Shown here: piece by piece, positions 18,801-26,366 of the stretch | How positions within the stretch are numbered: the stretch's first letter is position 1 | Layout of the letters: the number at the start of each line of letters is the position of its first letter | From: Ruminococcus sp. | GTDB lineage: Bacteria > Bacillota > Clostridia > Oscillospirales > Ruminococcaceae | Assembly: GCA_029060305.1 (NCBI GenBank) | Contig: JAIDUG010000024.1 | Span: forward strand, 1-64,000 | Direction: 5' to 3' | Length of the DNA stretch: 64,000 nt | Translations under genes and position numbers: made by a program | Notes under the pieces: model-generated | Database searches by the model: none | Told to the model about the DNA's origin: nothing | What the model saw: the letters and a program-made list of their open reading frames with translations, nothing else

Positions 18801-21064
18801 ATATCAAGACAATTGACGGTGCAATTATCGTTAAGGCTAAGGCAACAACTACAACAACATCTACAACTCCTGCACCTACAACAACTTCCACAACACGTGC
18901 AACAACTACAACAGCAGCTACTACAACAACATCAACAACTACAACTGTAGTTACACCTGCTTCAGGCGAAATCATCTGGCAGATTGATACTGTTACAGCT
19001 GAACCCGGCGAAACAGTTACTGTAAATATGGTTGTAAAGGATACAAATGACGAAAAACTTCCTGTAGGCGGTGCACAGTTCGTAATCAAGGGAACAGACC
19101 CGATTGTTTACGATAAGGCAACAGGTAAACCTTATGGAAACACTCTCGTAGCAAACGACAAGACAAATGAATATGCTTTCGCTAATGCAGACGGAAAAGG
19201 CACTGCTGCTAAGGACGGCGATGTTGTAATCACACTTACTTACATCGTTCCTGACGACTGTGCAGACGGTGAATATCCTGTAACAATTACAGACCTCTTC
19301 GCAAGTGACGCAAACGGTCTTGACATCACAAAGAATATCAAGACAATTGACGGTGCAATCATCGTTAAGGCTAAGTCAACAACTACAACAACAGCTGCTA
19401 CAACCACAACACGTGCAACAACTACAACAACATCTACAACTCCTGCACCTACAACAACTTCCACAACACGTGCAACAACTACAACAGCAGCTACTACAAC
19501 AACATCAACAACTACAACTGTAGTTACACCTGCTTCAGGCGAAATCATCTGGCAGATTGATACTGTTACAGCTGAACCCGGCGAAACAGTTACTGTAAAT
19601 ATGGTTGTAAAGGATACAAATGACGAAAAACTTCCTGTAGGCGGTGCACAGTTCGTAATCAAGGGAACAGACCCGATTGTTTACGATAAGGCAACAGGTA
19701 AACCTTATGGAAACACTCTCGTAGCAAACGACAAGACAAATGAATATGCTTTCGCTAATGCAGACGGAAAAGGCACTGCTGCTAAGGACGGCGATGTTGT
19801 AATCACACTTACTTACATCGTTCCTGACGACTGTGCAGACGGTGAATATCCTGTAACAATTACAGACCTCTTCGCAAGTGACGCAAACGGTCTTGACATC
19901 ACAAAGAATATCAAGACAATTGACGGTGCAATCATCGTTAAGGCTAAGTCAACAACTACAACAACAGCTGCTACAACTACAACACGTGCAACAACTACAA
20001 CAGCTGCTACAACAACTACATCTACAACAGCAGCTACAACAACAACATCAACAACTCCTGCACCTACAACAACTACATCTACAACAGCAGCTACAACAAC
20101 AACATCAACAACTCCTGCACCTACAACAACATCATCAACAACTCCTGCACCTACAACAACATCAACAACTACAACAGAAGCTCCTACAACAACATCAACA
20201 ACTACTACTGAAGCAACAACTACAACAAATCCTCATGGTATCGGCACTGGTGGCGAAGACACTAATACAACAACAACCAGAGATACAAACGTTTCCAACA
20301 TAGAGACAGGTCAGACAACAACTACTACTGTAACAACTGCTGAATCAACAACTACAACTCTCACATATCCTCACTTCTATGCTGAATACACTAAGGAAGT
20401 TGGATACTACTTCAGCCATGACGACGGTGAACGTGCAAACGGTACTGAGGGTGGCTTCAATAAGGGACAGCTTCAGGTTACTGCAATGTTCAGAGTTGAC
20501 TATGAGGGTGCAGAACCAGAAGAAATAGAATTTGACGAAACATTTATCAACTTCAACGGTGAAACACCTAACAGTGTATATACCAGCGGAAGATATAAGG
20601 TTGCTCCGTTCAAGTATGAAATCCCTGTATACTATGGTGCAAATCAGCTTCTTGATTCTGACAAGAATCCGATAACAGTTACTGCTTACATCGGTGTAAA
20701 GGGTGACGTAAACTTCGACGAAATGGCTAACGCTGTTGACGCAACACAGATACTCATTTACTATGCTGCTGTATCAACAGGTAAAGCACCTTTAGACACT
20801 ATTCTTTCAGCCTCTGAACTCGTTACATCTGGTGATTCAGAATATGATAACCTCGCTGCATTCCTCGGTGACGTAGATGCAAACGAATGGTCAGAAGATA
20901 ACTGGAAACTCAAGAAAGATGAAAGAGGAATGAATGCGGTAGACGCAACTGAAATTCTTGTATTCTATTCAAAGGTTTCAACAGGTATGTCTGGCGAACA
21001 GAGAAAGGCTTGGAATCTCGCTTCACCGTTCAGATTCGGTGACGAAAAGTACACAGCTGAGTAA
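15881..21064 (+). CDS. scaB: ScaB-like scaffoldin: 8 cohesins and C-terminal X-dockerin
   Basis: One ScaA-type cohesin (from 16045) plus seven cohesins of form (G)xxxW.I..V.A.PGETVT; C-terminal X-dockerin ITVTAYIGVKGDVNFDEMANAVDATQILIYYA...NAVDATEILVFYSKVSTG. Confidence 0.92.
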   Translation: MKKLFSAVTSLVMAATFVSSAFTSSIVVSAAGSVPAVQPNVSMGGVKGVTANKAASDAEIVLDFNNPDSDDGYWRIDPDDGVVYVDMHITGKDNTIKPTGFTIDFAVEGGFKFSFEKISPALAGVSMSVNGADQAISCGCPQPDGHGTPISTDNNVMTMITLDVPDGIADGLYEITASNVYISRDEKTGNGPTYSVAVQPGYIAIGDVDTPPATTTSASQSVATTATTATTTTKVNIPPETTQTQATTVSSSTTTTTTTYKPADGNAAWVIPKVHAKKGEKVTLDVIVNGASDLSVAGAQFNISADSKFGKPSAKGGSAYDSALKYNPDRNEYAFGQGQGKGTVAKDGDVILSVEYTVPADITAGEYPVTWSDLFVSDTNGLDITKNIENINGAIIIDEEIDGEIAWDIPEVKAKPGATVTMDVVVSDTANVAIPVAGAHFKITADTAEFVSVSDSSEAYKSKIVNNKATDEFAFAEIAGDGVSAPNGAKVLTLTYTAPTTPGEYPVTWSEAFISDTNGNEITKNIKLLPGSITVEATQAIEGQVSWVIPEVDAEPGETVTMEVVVDGSSDPGLPVAGAQFVIKADSPIVYDKATGSDAYNATLVENAKTNEYAFAQVNGDGTAAKDGDKVLVLTYTVPDDCADGKYPVKWSDAFISDTNGKDITSKVKLVDGAINIKAKQPASGEISWVIDTVEAEPGETVTVNMVVKDEKGSKLPVGGAQFVINGTDPIVYDKSTGTPYGNSLVVNDKTKEYAFANEAGKGTAANDGDKVVTITYIVPEDCADGEYPVTISDLFVSDANGLDITKNITTINGAIIVKSKATTTTTRATTTTAATTTTSTTTTTVTAASGEIIWEIDRVEAEPGETVTVNMVVKDANDEKLPVGGAQFVIKGTDPIAYDKSTGKPYGNALVANDKTNEYAFANADGKGVAAKDGDVVITLTYIVPDDCADGEYPVTITDLFASDANGLDITKNIKTIDGAIIVKAKATTTTTSTTPAPTTTSTTRATTTTAATTTTSTTTTVVTPASGEIIWQIDTVTAEPGETVTVNMVVKDTNDEKLPVGGAQFVIKGTDPIVYDKATGKPYGNTLVANDKTNEYAFANADGKGTAAKDGDVVITLTYIVPDDCADGEYPVTITDLFASDANGLDITKNIKTIDGAIIVKAKSTTTTTAATTTTRATTTTTSTTPAPTTTSTTRATTTTAATTTTSTTTTVVTPASGEIIWQIDTVTAEPGETVTVNMVVKDTNDEKLPVGGAQFVIKGTDPIVYDKATGKPYGNTLVANDKTNEYAFANADGKGTAAKDGDVVITLTYIVPDDCADGEYPVTITDLFASDANGLDITKNIKTIDGAIIVKAKSTTTTTAATTTTRATTTTAATTTTSTTAATTTTSTTPAPTTTTSTTAATTTTSTTPAPTTTSSTTPAPTTTSTTTTEAPTTTSTTTTEATTTTNPHGIGTGGEDTNTTTTRDTNVSNIETGQTTTTTVTTAESTTTTLTYPHFYAEYTKEVGYYFSHDDGERANGTEGGFNKGQLQVTAMFRVDYEGAEPEEIEFDETFINFNGETPNSVYTSGRYKVAPFKYEIPVYYGANQLLDSDKNPITVTAYIGVKGDVNFDEMANAVDATQILIYYAAVSTGKAPLDTILSASELVTSGDSEYDNLAAFLGDVDANEWSEDNWKLKKDERGMNAVDATEILVFYSKVSTGMSGEQRKAWNLASPFRFGDEKYTAE
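18844..19402 (+). repeat. Exact ~560-bp repeat, copy 1 (linker + cohesin 7 of scaB)
   Basis: Read as identical to 19417-19975 at a 573-bp offset. Confidence 0.9.
19417..19975 (+). repeat. Exact ~560-bp repeat, copy 2 (linker + cohesin 8 of scaB)
   Basis: See copy 1; identity breaks at acaaCcacaac versus acaaCtacaac. Confidence 0.9.
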
Positions 21065-21083
21065 TATGTACTGACACAATTAA

Positions 21084-21114
21084 AAAAGCAGACCTTCCGG
21101 TCTGCTTTTTTTTC
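21084..21114 (+). terminator. Rho-independent terminator after scaB
   Basis: AAAAAAGCAGACC-ttcc-GGTCTGCTTTTTTTT. Confidence 0.93.
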
Positions 21115-21327
21115 GGAAAAAACTACATCTTGACAAAAAGAATTAAAAGTGGTATTATATTATTACAGGAAAATTTGCGTGATAATTTGTAAATAAAAAT
21201 ATAAAATTTTACATTAAATTACTGAAAATGCAATTTGAAACGCTATTTTATGATAAAATTGTGAAAAAGGTACAAAAAACATTGTTTTTAATCGTCAATT
21301 ATTTTTGAAAAATTTCTGTGGTATCGC

Positions 21328-21356
21328 TTGACTTATTGCGTTTTGTATGATAAAAT
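21328..21356 (+). promoter_or_regulatory. Putative sigma-A promoter for cttA
   Basis: TTGACT-17 bp-TAAAAT; ~130 nt upstream of the cttA ATG. Confidence 0.65.
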
Positions 21357-21488
21357 GTAGTTATGAATTTTTAGGGGGTAGTTATAAGTTTATGTTTTAC
21401 CCGCTGAAATTTAAATCCGGAATATAACAGTTTGTTGATTAAGCACTGGTCAGTTTCCGGAAAAAATATATTAGAGAGGTATAAAACA

Positions 21489-24176
21489 ATGAAGAAATCA
21501 TTATTTAAGAGAGTTTTAGCGACAGTTTCATCTGTTCCTTTTGCTCTCTCCCAGTGTCTGACCTATACGTCTTACGCTGTAACAAGTGATTCTGTTCAAT
21601 CCCCAGTCGAACAAGCAGAATCATCAAGTCATTCACTCAACTTTTATGATACTTTCCTTTATATTGCTGAGGACGATGACGATAATCATTCAAACTGGGA
21701 CGATAACGTTTATTTCGCATTACAGTCACTTGGTATCAAGGGAACTTCCGGATACATTGAAAAGAGTGTTGTTGCGGATACAATTCTTGCACACGCCGGT
21801 AAATATGCCGACAAGGCACAGCTTGCTATTGATATGATTGACGATAATGGTATCAAGTATGAAGTTACTAATACCGGTGATATTGTAATTTCAGGCAGAC
21901 TGAATGACCCTGATTTTTCAGAGCTGGCATTGATAAAAAAAGCAAATGCTGGTATTGTAGAAAGATTTGACGAAATTGAAGCAGACATTAAAAGAAAGTA
22001 CAAGGAAAACACAGACAAACTGCACGAACAGTATGGCGTTAATGTTGAAGAAGACCTTCCGGACTTAGAGAATATCGACAAGGAAATGCTTGCTCAAAAA
22101 TATGGTATTCCTGCAAGTGTCTTAGACAGTATGCCACTTACTAAAGAGGAAATTTCTGAAAGATATGATGTACCGCTTGATTTAATGGAAGATGTTAAGA
22201 GCATTGAAGACATTAACGACGAGGTTCTTGATATTCCGAAATTTGATTTCAGTGGTATAAAGTTCTCCGGTACATATGAGATTAAAATCAAAGCCAGTGA
22301 CCTTATGACCGGCGACCGCACAATGAGCATAAGTGCAAGTTACACTCCGGACGAAACTGGTACACCTTTATCTCTCGGAGATGCTGCTGACTTTGCTCTG
22401 AAGAAAGTTGACGAAATGCACGATTCAGCTGAAGAAACCCTCAATAAAGTTGCAAGCGTTAAAGAGGCAGTGGAAGCTGCTGATAATGCAAGAAAAACAT
22501 TTAATAAGCAGTTTAATACGCTCAGAAAGTATATTAATAAAGTTAAGAACAATCAGGACAGAGTTACAACAATAAACTATGGTCCAGTAACTGCTGATAA
22601 CTTTGCAGACCTTGCTGACAAGCTCAATGAAAAGATTGAAAACAACAAAATGGTTGACAAGGTAGAAAATAAACTCGATAAGGATATTAAAATCCCTTCA
22701 ACTGCACAGGCAATTGTAAATAATAATATTGTCAAGGAACTTTTTGACGTTATAATTGAACAGATTAATATTGCAACTGCCGAATCCGGTTTATCAGTTA
22801 ATATCAGCTTGGATGTTATTGCACAGTTTATTGACAATGACCTTTATGCACTTATGGCACAGGCTTCAAGCGGTACTTATGAACTCAATGGTCAGTTCAT
22901 TGACGAAAAAGTGCCTGATTCTGAGTATACAAGATACCTGAAAGCTACTGTGGACGTAGGCGATATTTACAGTACAAATTATAATCTCGCAACAATCGGT
23001 CTTGACATCTGGAGAGAACCAATTGTTACAACAACTACAACAACAACTACAGATGACACTACTACAACTACAACAACATCTGAAACAACCGGTACAGACG
23101 AAACTACTGAAACCACAACAACATCTGAAACAACCGGTACAGATGAAACTACTGAAACAACTACAACATCTGAAACAACCGGTACAGATGAAACTACTGA
23201 AACAACTACAACATCTGAAACAACCGGTACAGATGAAACTACTGAAACAACTACAACAACTGAAACAACCGGTACAGACGACCCGTCTTCCACAACTACA
23301 ACAACTGAAACAACCGGTACAGACGACCCGTCTTCCACAACTACAACAACAATTGAAACAACCGGTACAGACGACCCGTCTTCCACAACTACAACAACTG
23401 AAACAACCGGTACAGGCGAAACTACTGACTCAACTACAACATCTGTAACAACTGGTTCAGGTCCTGTACTTAACGGTGAAGTAAAGAACTGGTCTGTAGC
23501 TATTGACCCTTCCGGTTTTGGTACTGGTTCAGGTTTCTACTATAGCCACGAAACATCATTCAGAAAAGAACAGGTTAAGGGCATTACTCTCCACGTAGAT
23601 TATGTTGATGATACTTTAGAATCTTCTGAATTTGATATTAGTGAAAACTTTGATTTTGCATCAACTCCTGCTGAAACATTTATCTATGGCGACGCTGACT
23701 TCAAGTATGTTGCAACTCTTGTTTACAGAGGCGGAGATGTAGTTGATGACCATGGCAATGTGGTTATTAAAGACGGCGATGTTCTTAAGACAAAAACAAA
23801 TGAAGATGCCGGAGTTGAAGTTTATATCGGTATTATGGGTGACGTAGACCTTGACTATATGGTTAACGCTGTAGATGCTACGCAGATACTTATGTATTAC
23901 GCTTCACTTTCAACAGGTAAAGGACAGAATGAAACAATACTTTCAAGAACAAATCCGAAACTCGTTACAGACCCGCTTTGTATTTATGACCAGTTTGCAG
24001 CATTCCTTGGTGACGTAAATCAGGCAAATTTTCAGGTTGAGGAAAACTGGAAGACCGGTAAGGTAGGCAGACTTATGGACGCTACCGATTCTACAAGTAT
24101 TCTCAGTTACTACGCTGCAGTTTCAACAGGTAAACCACAGGGTATAGAAACCTGGGATTCAATACTCGGAAAATAA
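21489..24176 (+). CDS. cttA: CttA-like cell-surface/substrate-binding protein with C-terminal X-dockerin
   Basis: Signal peptide; position between scaB and scaE; C-terminal VEVYIGIMGDVDLDYMVNAVDATQILMYYASLSTGKG...MDATDSTSILSYYAAVSTGK. Confidence 0.75.
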   Translation: MKKSLFKRVLATVSSVPFALSQCLTYTSYAVTSDSVQSPVEQAESSSHSLNFYDTFLYIAEDDDDNHSNWDDNVYFALQSLGIKGTSGYIEKSVVADTILAHAGKYADKAQLAIDMIDDNGIKYEVTNTGDIVISGRLNDPDFSELALIKKANAGIVERFDEIEADIKRKYKENTDKLHEQYGVNVEEDLPDLENIDKEMLAQKYGIPASVLDSMPLTKEEISERYDVPLDLMEDVKSIEDINDEVLDIPKFDFSGIKFSGTYEIKIKASDLMTGDRTMSISASYTPDETGTPLSLGDAADFALKKVDEMHDSAEETLNKVASVKEAVEAADNARKTFNKQFNTLRKYINKVKNNQDRVTTINYGPVTADNFADLADKLNEKIENNKMVDKVENKLDKDIKIPSTAQAIVNNNIVKELFDVIIEQINIATAESGLSVNISLDVIAQFIDNDLYALMAQASSGTYELNGQFIDEKVPDSEYTRYLKATVDVGDIYSTNYNLATIGLDIWREPIVTTTTTTTTDDTTTTTTTSETTGTDETTETTTTSETTGTDETTETTTTSETTGTDETTETTTTSETTGTDETTETTTTTETTGTDDPSSTTTTTETTGTDDPSSTTTTTIETTGTDDPSSTTTTTETTGTGETTDSTTTSVTTGSGPVLNGEVKNWSVAIDPSGFGTGSGFYYSHETSFRKEQVKGITLHVDYVDDTLESSEFDISENFDFASTPAETFIYGDADFKYVATLVYRGGDVVDDHGNVVIKDGDVLKTKTNEDAGVEVYIGIMGDVDLDYMVNAVDATQILMYYASLSTGKGQNETILSRTNPKLVTDPLCIYDQFAAFLGDVNQANFQVEENWKTGKVGRLMDATDSTSILSYYAAVSTGKPQGIETWDSILGK
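23040..23460 (+). repeat. Tandem 45-48 bp repeats encoding Thr-rich linker of CttA
   Basis: ~8 units of (T)TTTTSETTGTDETTE / TTTTTETTGTDDPSS. Confidence 0.9.
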
Positions 24177-24189
24177 TCAAACGTACGAA

Positions 24190-24213
24190 ATCTGCCGTCG
24201 GGTGGCGGCAGAT
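24190..24213 (+). other. Intergenic hairpin between cttA and scaE, no T tract
   Basis: ATCTGCCG-tcgggtgg-CGGCAGAT. Confidence 0.6.
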
Positions 24214-24263
24214 AAAATAAAACAATTCTAATCTAATTTTTATTTGAAAGGAAATAAATCAAA

Positions 24264-25457
24264 ATGAAAACAAGTTATTTAAAGAAAGCTGTTACTGCAC
24301 TTGCTGTTTCTGCTGTTGCAGTTTCTGCTACTTCAGTTTCTGCTTTTGCTACTCCTGATAATGGTTTCACTCCTGAACAGATTGCTGCTTCTGAAACAAA
24401 AGCTACAATTTCCGTTGATAAGGTTGAACTTACACTCGAAGAGGCACAGGCTCTTGCTGCTGCTGGCACTCCCGTTGAAGTTAACATCAATGTAGAGGGT
24501 GCAGATGGCAAGTATTCATCAATCGGTCTTCATGTAGACTACTATTCAAATGTTGGTGGCGGTAATAAGGACGCACAGGTTTCAATTTTTATGGAAGATG
24601 ATGGCTATTTAATGGTTGACCGTGGTGCAGCTACAAGACGTCTTTCTATACTTCCTGCTGTAGTTAATGAAATTGCTACTACTTATCCTTCAAAAGTTGA
24701 TGGTGGTGTTATCACTGGTGGTGCGTTCATGACAGCTGGTGCTTATGGTAACGACGGTAGAGATGGTGTTGCATACACAATGGGTTTCGTGCTTCCTACA
24801 GACCTTCAGGGCGGTGAAGAATTCCCGATTCTTATTGATTACCACTCAGTTCCTACAATTGCAGAAGACCTTTTCACTAATGCTACAAACGATGAAGAGG
24901 GTAGACTGATGCAGGCTTATGCATTCACACAGGGTCTTGTTCCTGGTTATATCAAGATTACAGGTGGTGAAGTAACAACAACAACAACTACTACTACCAC
25001 AACCACAACAACAACTACTACTACCACAACCACAACAACAGCTGCTACAACTACAACAACTACAACAACAACTCCTGCACCTACAACAACCACAACAACA
25101 GCTGCTACAACTACAACAACTACAACAACTCCTGCACCTACAACAACCACAACAACAGCTGCTACAACTACAACAGCTACAACAGCTGCTACAACTACAA
25201 CATCATTATCTGGTCCTATCGGAAGTGGTAGTGCTACAACAGCAGGTACTACATCAACAGCTGCTACAGCTCCTGCTTCTACAGCTGCTACAACAACAAC
25301 AGCTTCTACAAGAGCTACAACAACTACAAGAACTACAACAACTACTGCTGCTGGTAAGGAATCACCGAAGACTGGTGTTGCTGGCGTAGGCGTTGCTGCT
25401 GCTGGTCTCGCTGTTGCAATCGGCACTGCATTCGTTCTCAGAAAGAAAAATGACTAA
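24264..25457 (+). CDS. scaE: ScaE-like anchoring scaffoldin: divergent cohesin, Thr-rich stalk, sortase signal
   Basis: TISVDKVELTLEEAQALAAAGTPVEVNINVEGADGKYSSIGLHVDYYSN; C-terminal ESPKTGVAGVGVAAAGLAVAIGTAFVLRKKND. Confidence 0.88.
   Translation: MKTSYLKKAVTALAVSAVAVSATSVSAFATPDNGFTPEQIAASETKATISVDKVELTLEEAQALAAAGTPVEVNINVEGADGKYSSIGLHVDYYSNVGGGNKDAQVSIFMEDDGYLMVDRGAATRRLSILPAVVNEIATTYPSKVDGGVITGGAFMTAGAYGNDGRDGVAYTMGFVLPTDLQGGEEFPILIDYHSVPTIAEDLFTNATNDEEGRLMQAYAFTQGLVPGYIKITGGEVTTTTTTTTTTTTTTTTTTTTTTAATTTTTTTTTPAPTTTTTTAATTTTTTTTPAPTTTTTTAATTTTATTAATTTTSLSGPIGSGSATTAGTTSTAATAPASTAATTTTASTRATTTTRTTTTTAAGKESPKTGVAGVGVAAAGLAVAIGTAFVLRKKND
24978..25205 (+). repeat. ACA/ACT/ACC trinucleotide tract encoding poly-Thr stalk of ScaE
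   Basis: Run of more than 20 Thr codons then TTTTTPAP-type repeats. Confidence 0.9.
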
Positions 25458-25497
25458 TTAAAAGGTCTTAATGACTGATTTGTCCATACGATAATAA

Positions 25498-25528
25498 AAA
25501 GACTCTCCTTAGGGAGAGCCTTTTTTAT
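25498..25528. terminator. Bidirectional terminator between scaE and PP-loop gene
   Basis: aaaagaCTCTCC-tta-GGGAGAGccttttttat. Confidence 0.85.
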
Positions 25529-26238
25529 GTGATACCCCAGCCGTCAATGTCCGCACGTTGCATTGCTCCGAAAATCCTGTCCTTGAAACCGTGTTCCTTA
25601 CGTTCCATTTCTGCAATAAATTCTTTTGTTTTCTGACGGTTGGTGTGACCGTCGGCAGGACATTGTGATTTTACGATTGTTAAATTATGTGAGGCTTTTT
25701 TAACGGCACGTTCAGGTGCAAGTACAAGCGGTCGTATAATGTGAATATCCCTGTCCTCAAGATACGTTGCCGGTGAAAAGCAACCTATGCGACCCTCGGT
25801 GAAAAGATTCATTATAAAGGTCTCTACAACGTCGTCGTAGTTGTGTCCGAGAGCGATTTTGTTACAGCCGAGTTTTTCCGCCGAGTTGTACAATGCACCA
25901 CGTCTCATTCTTGCACAAAGACTGCACGGATTTTCTTCTTTCCTGACATCGAAAACTATTTCGCCTATCTGCGTCCGGACAACGTGGTAATCAACGCCGA
26001 GTTTTTTGCAAAGTTCCGTAACATCAGAATAGTTTCCCTCAATACCTTTGAATTGTGGGTCAATTGTTAGAGCAGTTATTTTGTAGTCAATACCTATAAA
26101 GCGTTTAAGTAAGACGAGACCTTTCAACATAACAAGACTATCTTTTCCGCCTGAAACGCCCACACAGATATGGTCGCCGTCGGTGATAAGTCCGTACAGC
26201 TGAATGGCCTTACGCATATATCCGAGAATTTTCTGCAT
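25525..26238 (-). CDS. TtcA-like PP-loop tRNA thiolation ATPase
   Basis: GVSGGKDSLVMLKGL, CSLCARMRRGALYNSAEKLGCNKIALGHNYDDVVET. Confidence 0.9.
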   Translation of the reverse strand: MQKILGYMRKAIQLYGLITDGDHICVGVSGGKDSLVMLKGLVLLKRFIGIDYKITALTIDPQFKGIEGNYSDVTELCKKLGVDYHVVRTQIGEIVFDVRKEENPCSLCARMRRGALYNSAEKLGCNKIALGHNYDDVVETFIMNLFTEGRIGCFSPATYLEDRDIHIIRPLVLAPERAVKKASHNLTIVKSQCPADGHTNRQKTKEFIAEMERKEHGFKDRIFGAMQRADIDGWGIT

Positions 26239-26366
26239 ATTTTCCTCCCTGAAAAAATTTTTTCAGTTAATTATAACATATTTAAAATAAATTTTCAATT
26301 ATATCTTGAAAATAACGTGAAAATATAGTATAATAGATAGTGTAGAAATTTTTCAGGAGGTCTTTT

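Noticed and set aside
19305-20303. Gln/Leu-rich ORFs (e.g. LQQQLQQ..., 16497..16739, 19305..19523, 19878..20303, 23002..23448, 15464..15646)
   Set aside because: Frame-shifted readings of the ACA/ACT Thr-linker repeats inside the scaffoldin genes
23040-23460. Possible CRISPR-like periodic repeat
   Set aside because: Units are contiguous, in frame and encode protein linker; no unique spacers or cas genes
24947-25426. Poly-Val ORFs on the minus strand (24947..25426, 22979..23386, 18208..18555, 18706..19089, 19240..19662)
   Set aside because: Antisense of Thr-rich linkers (TGT/AGT as GTT/GTA/GTG Val); no independent coding evidence
12914-25457. A wholly novel biological system at the scaffoldin locus
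   Set aside because: Gene order and domains match the known R. flavefaciens sca cluster; only the variant features are reported as noteworthy
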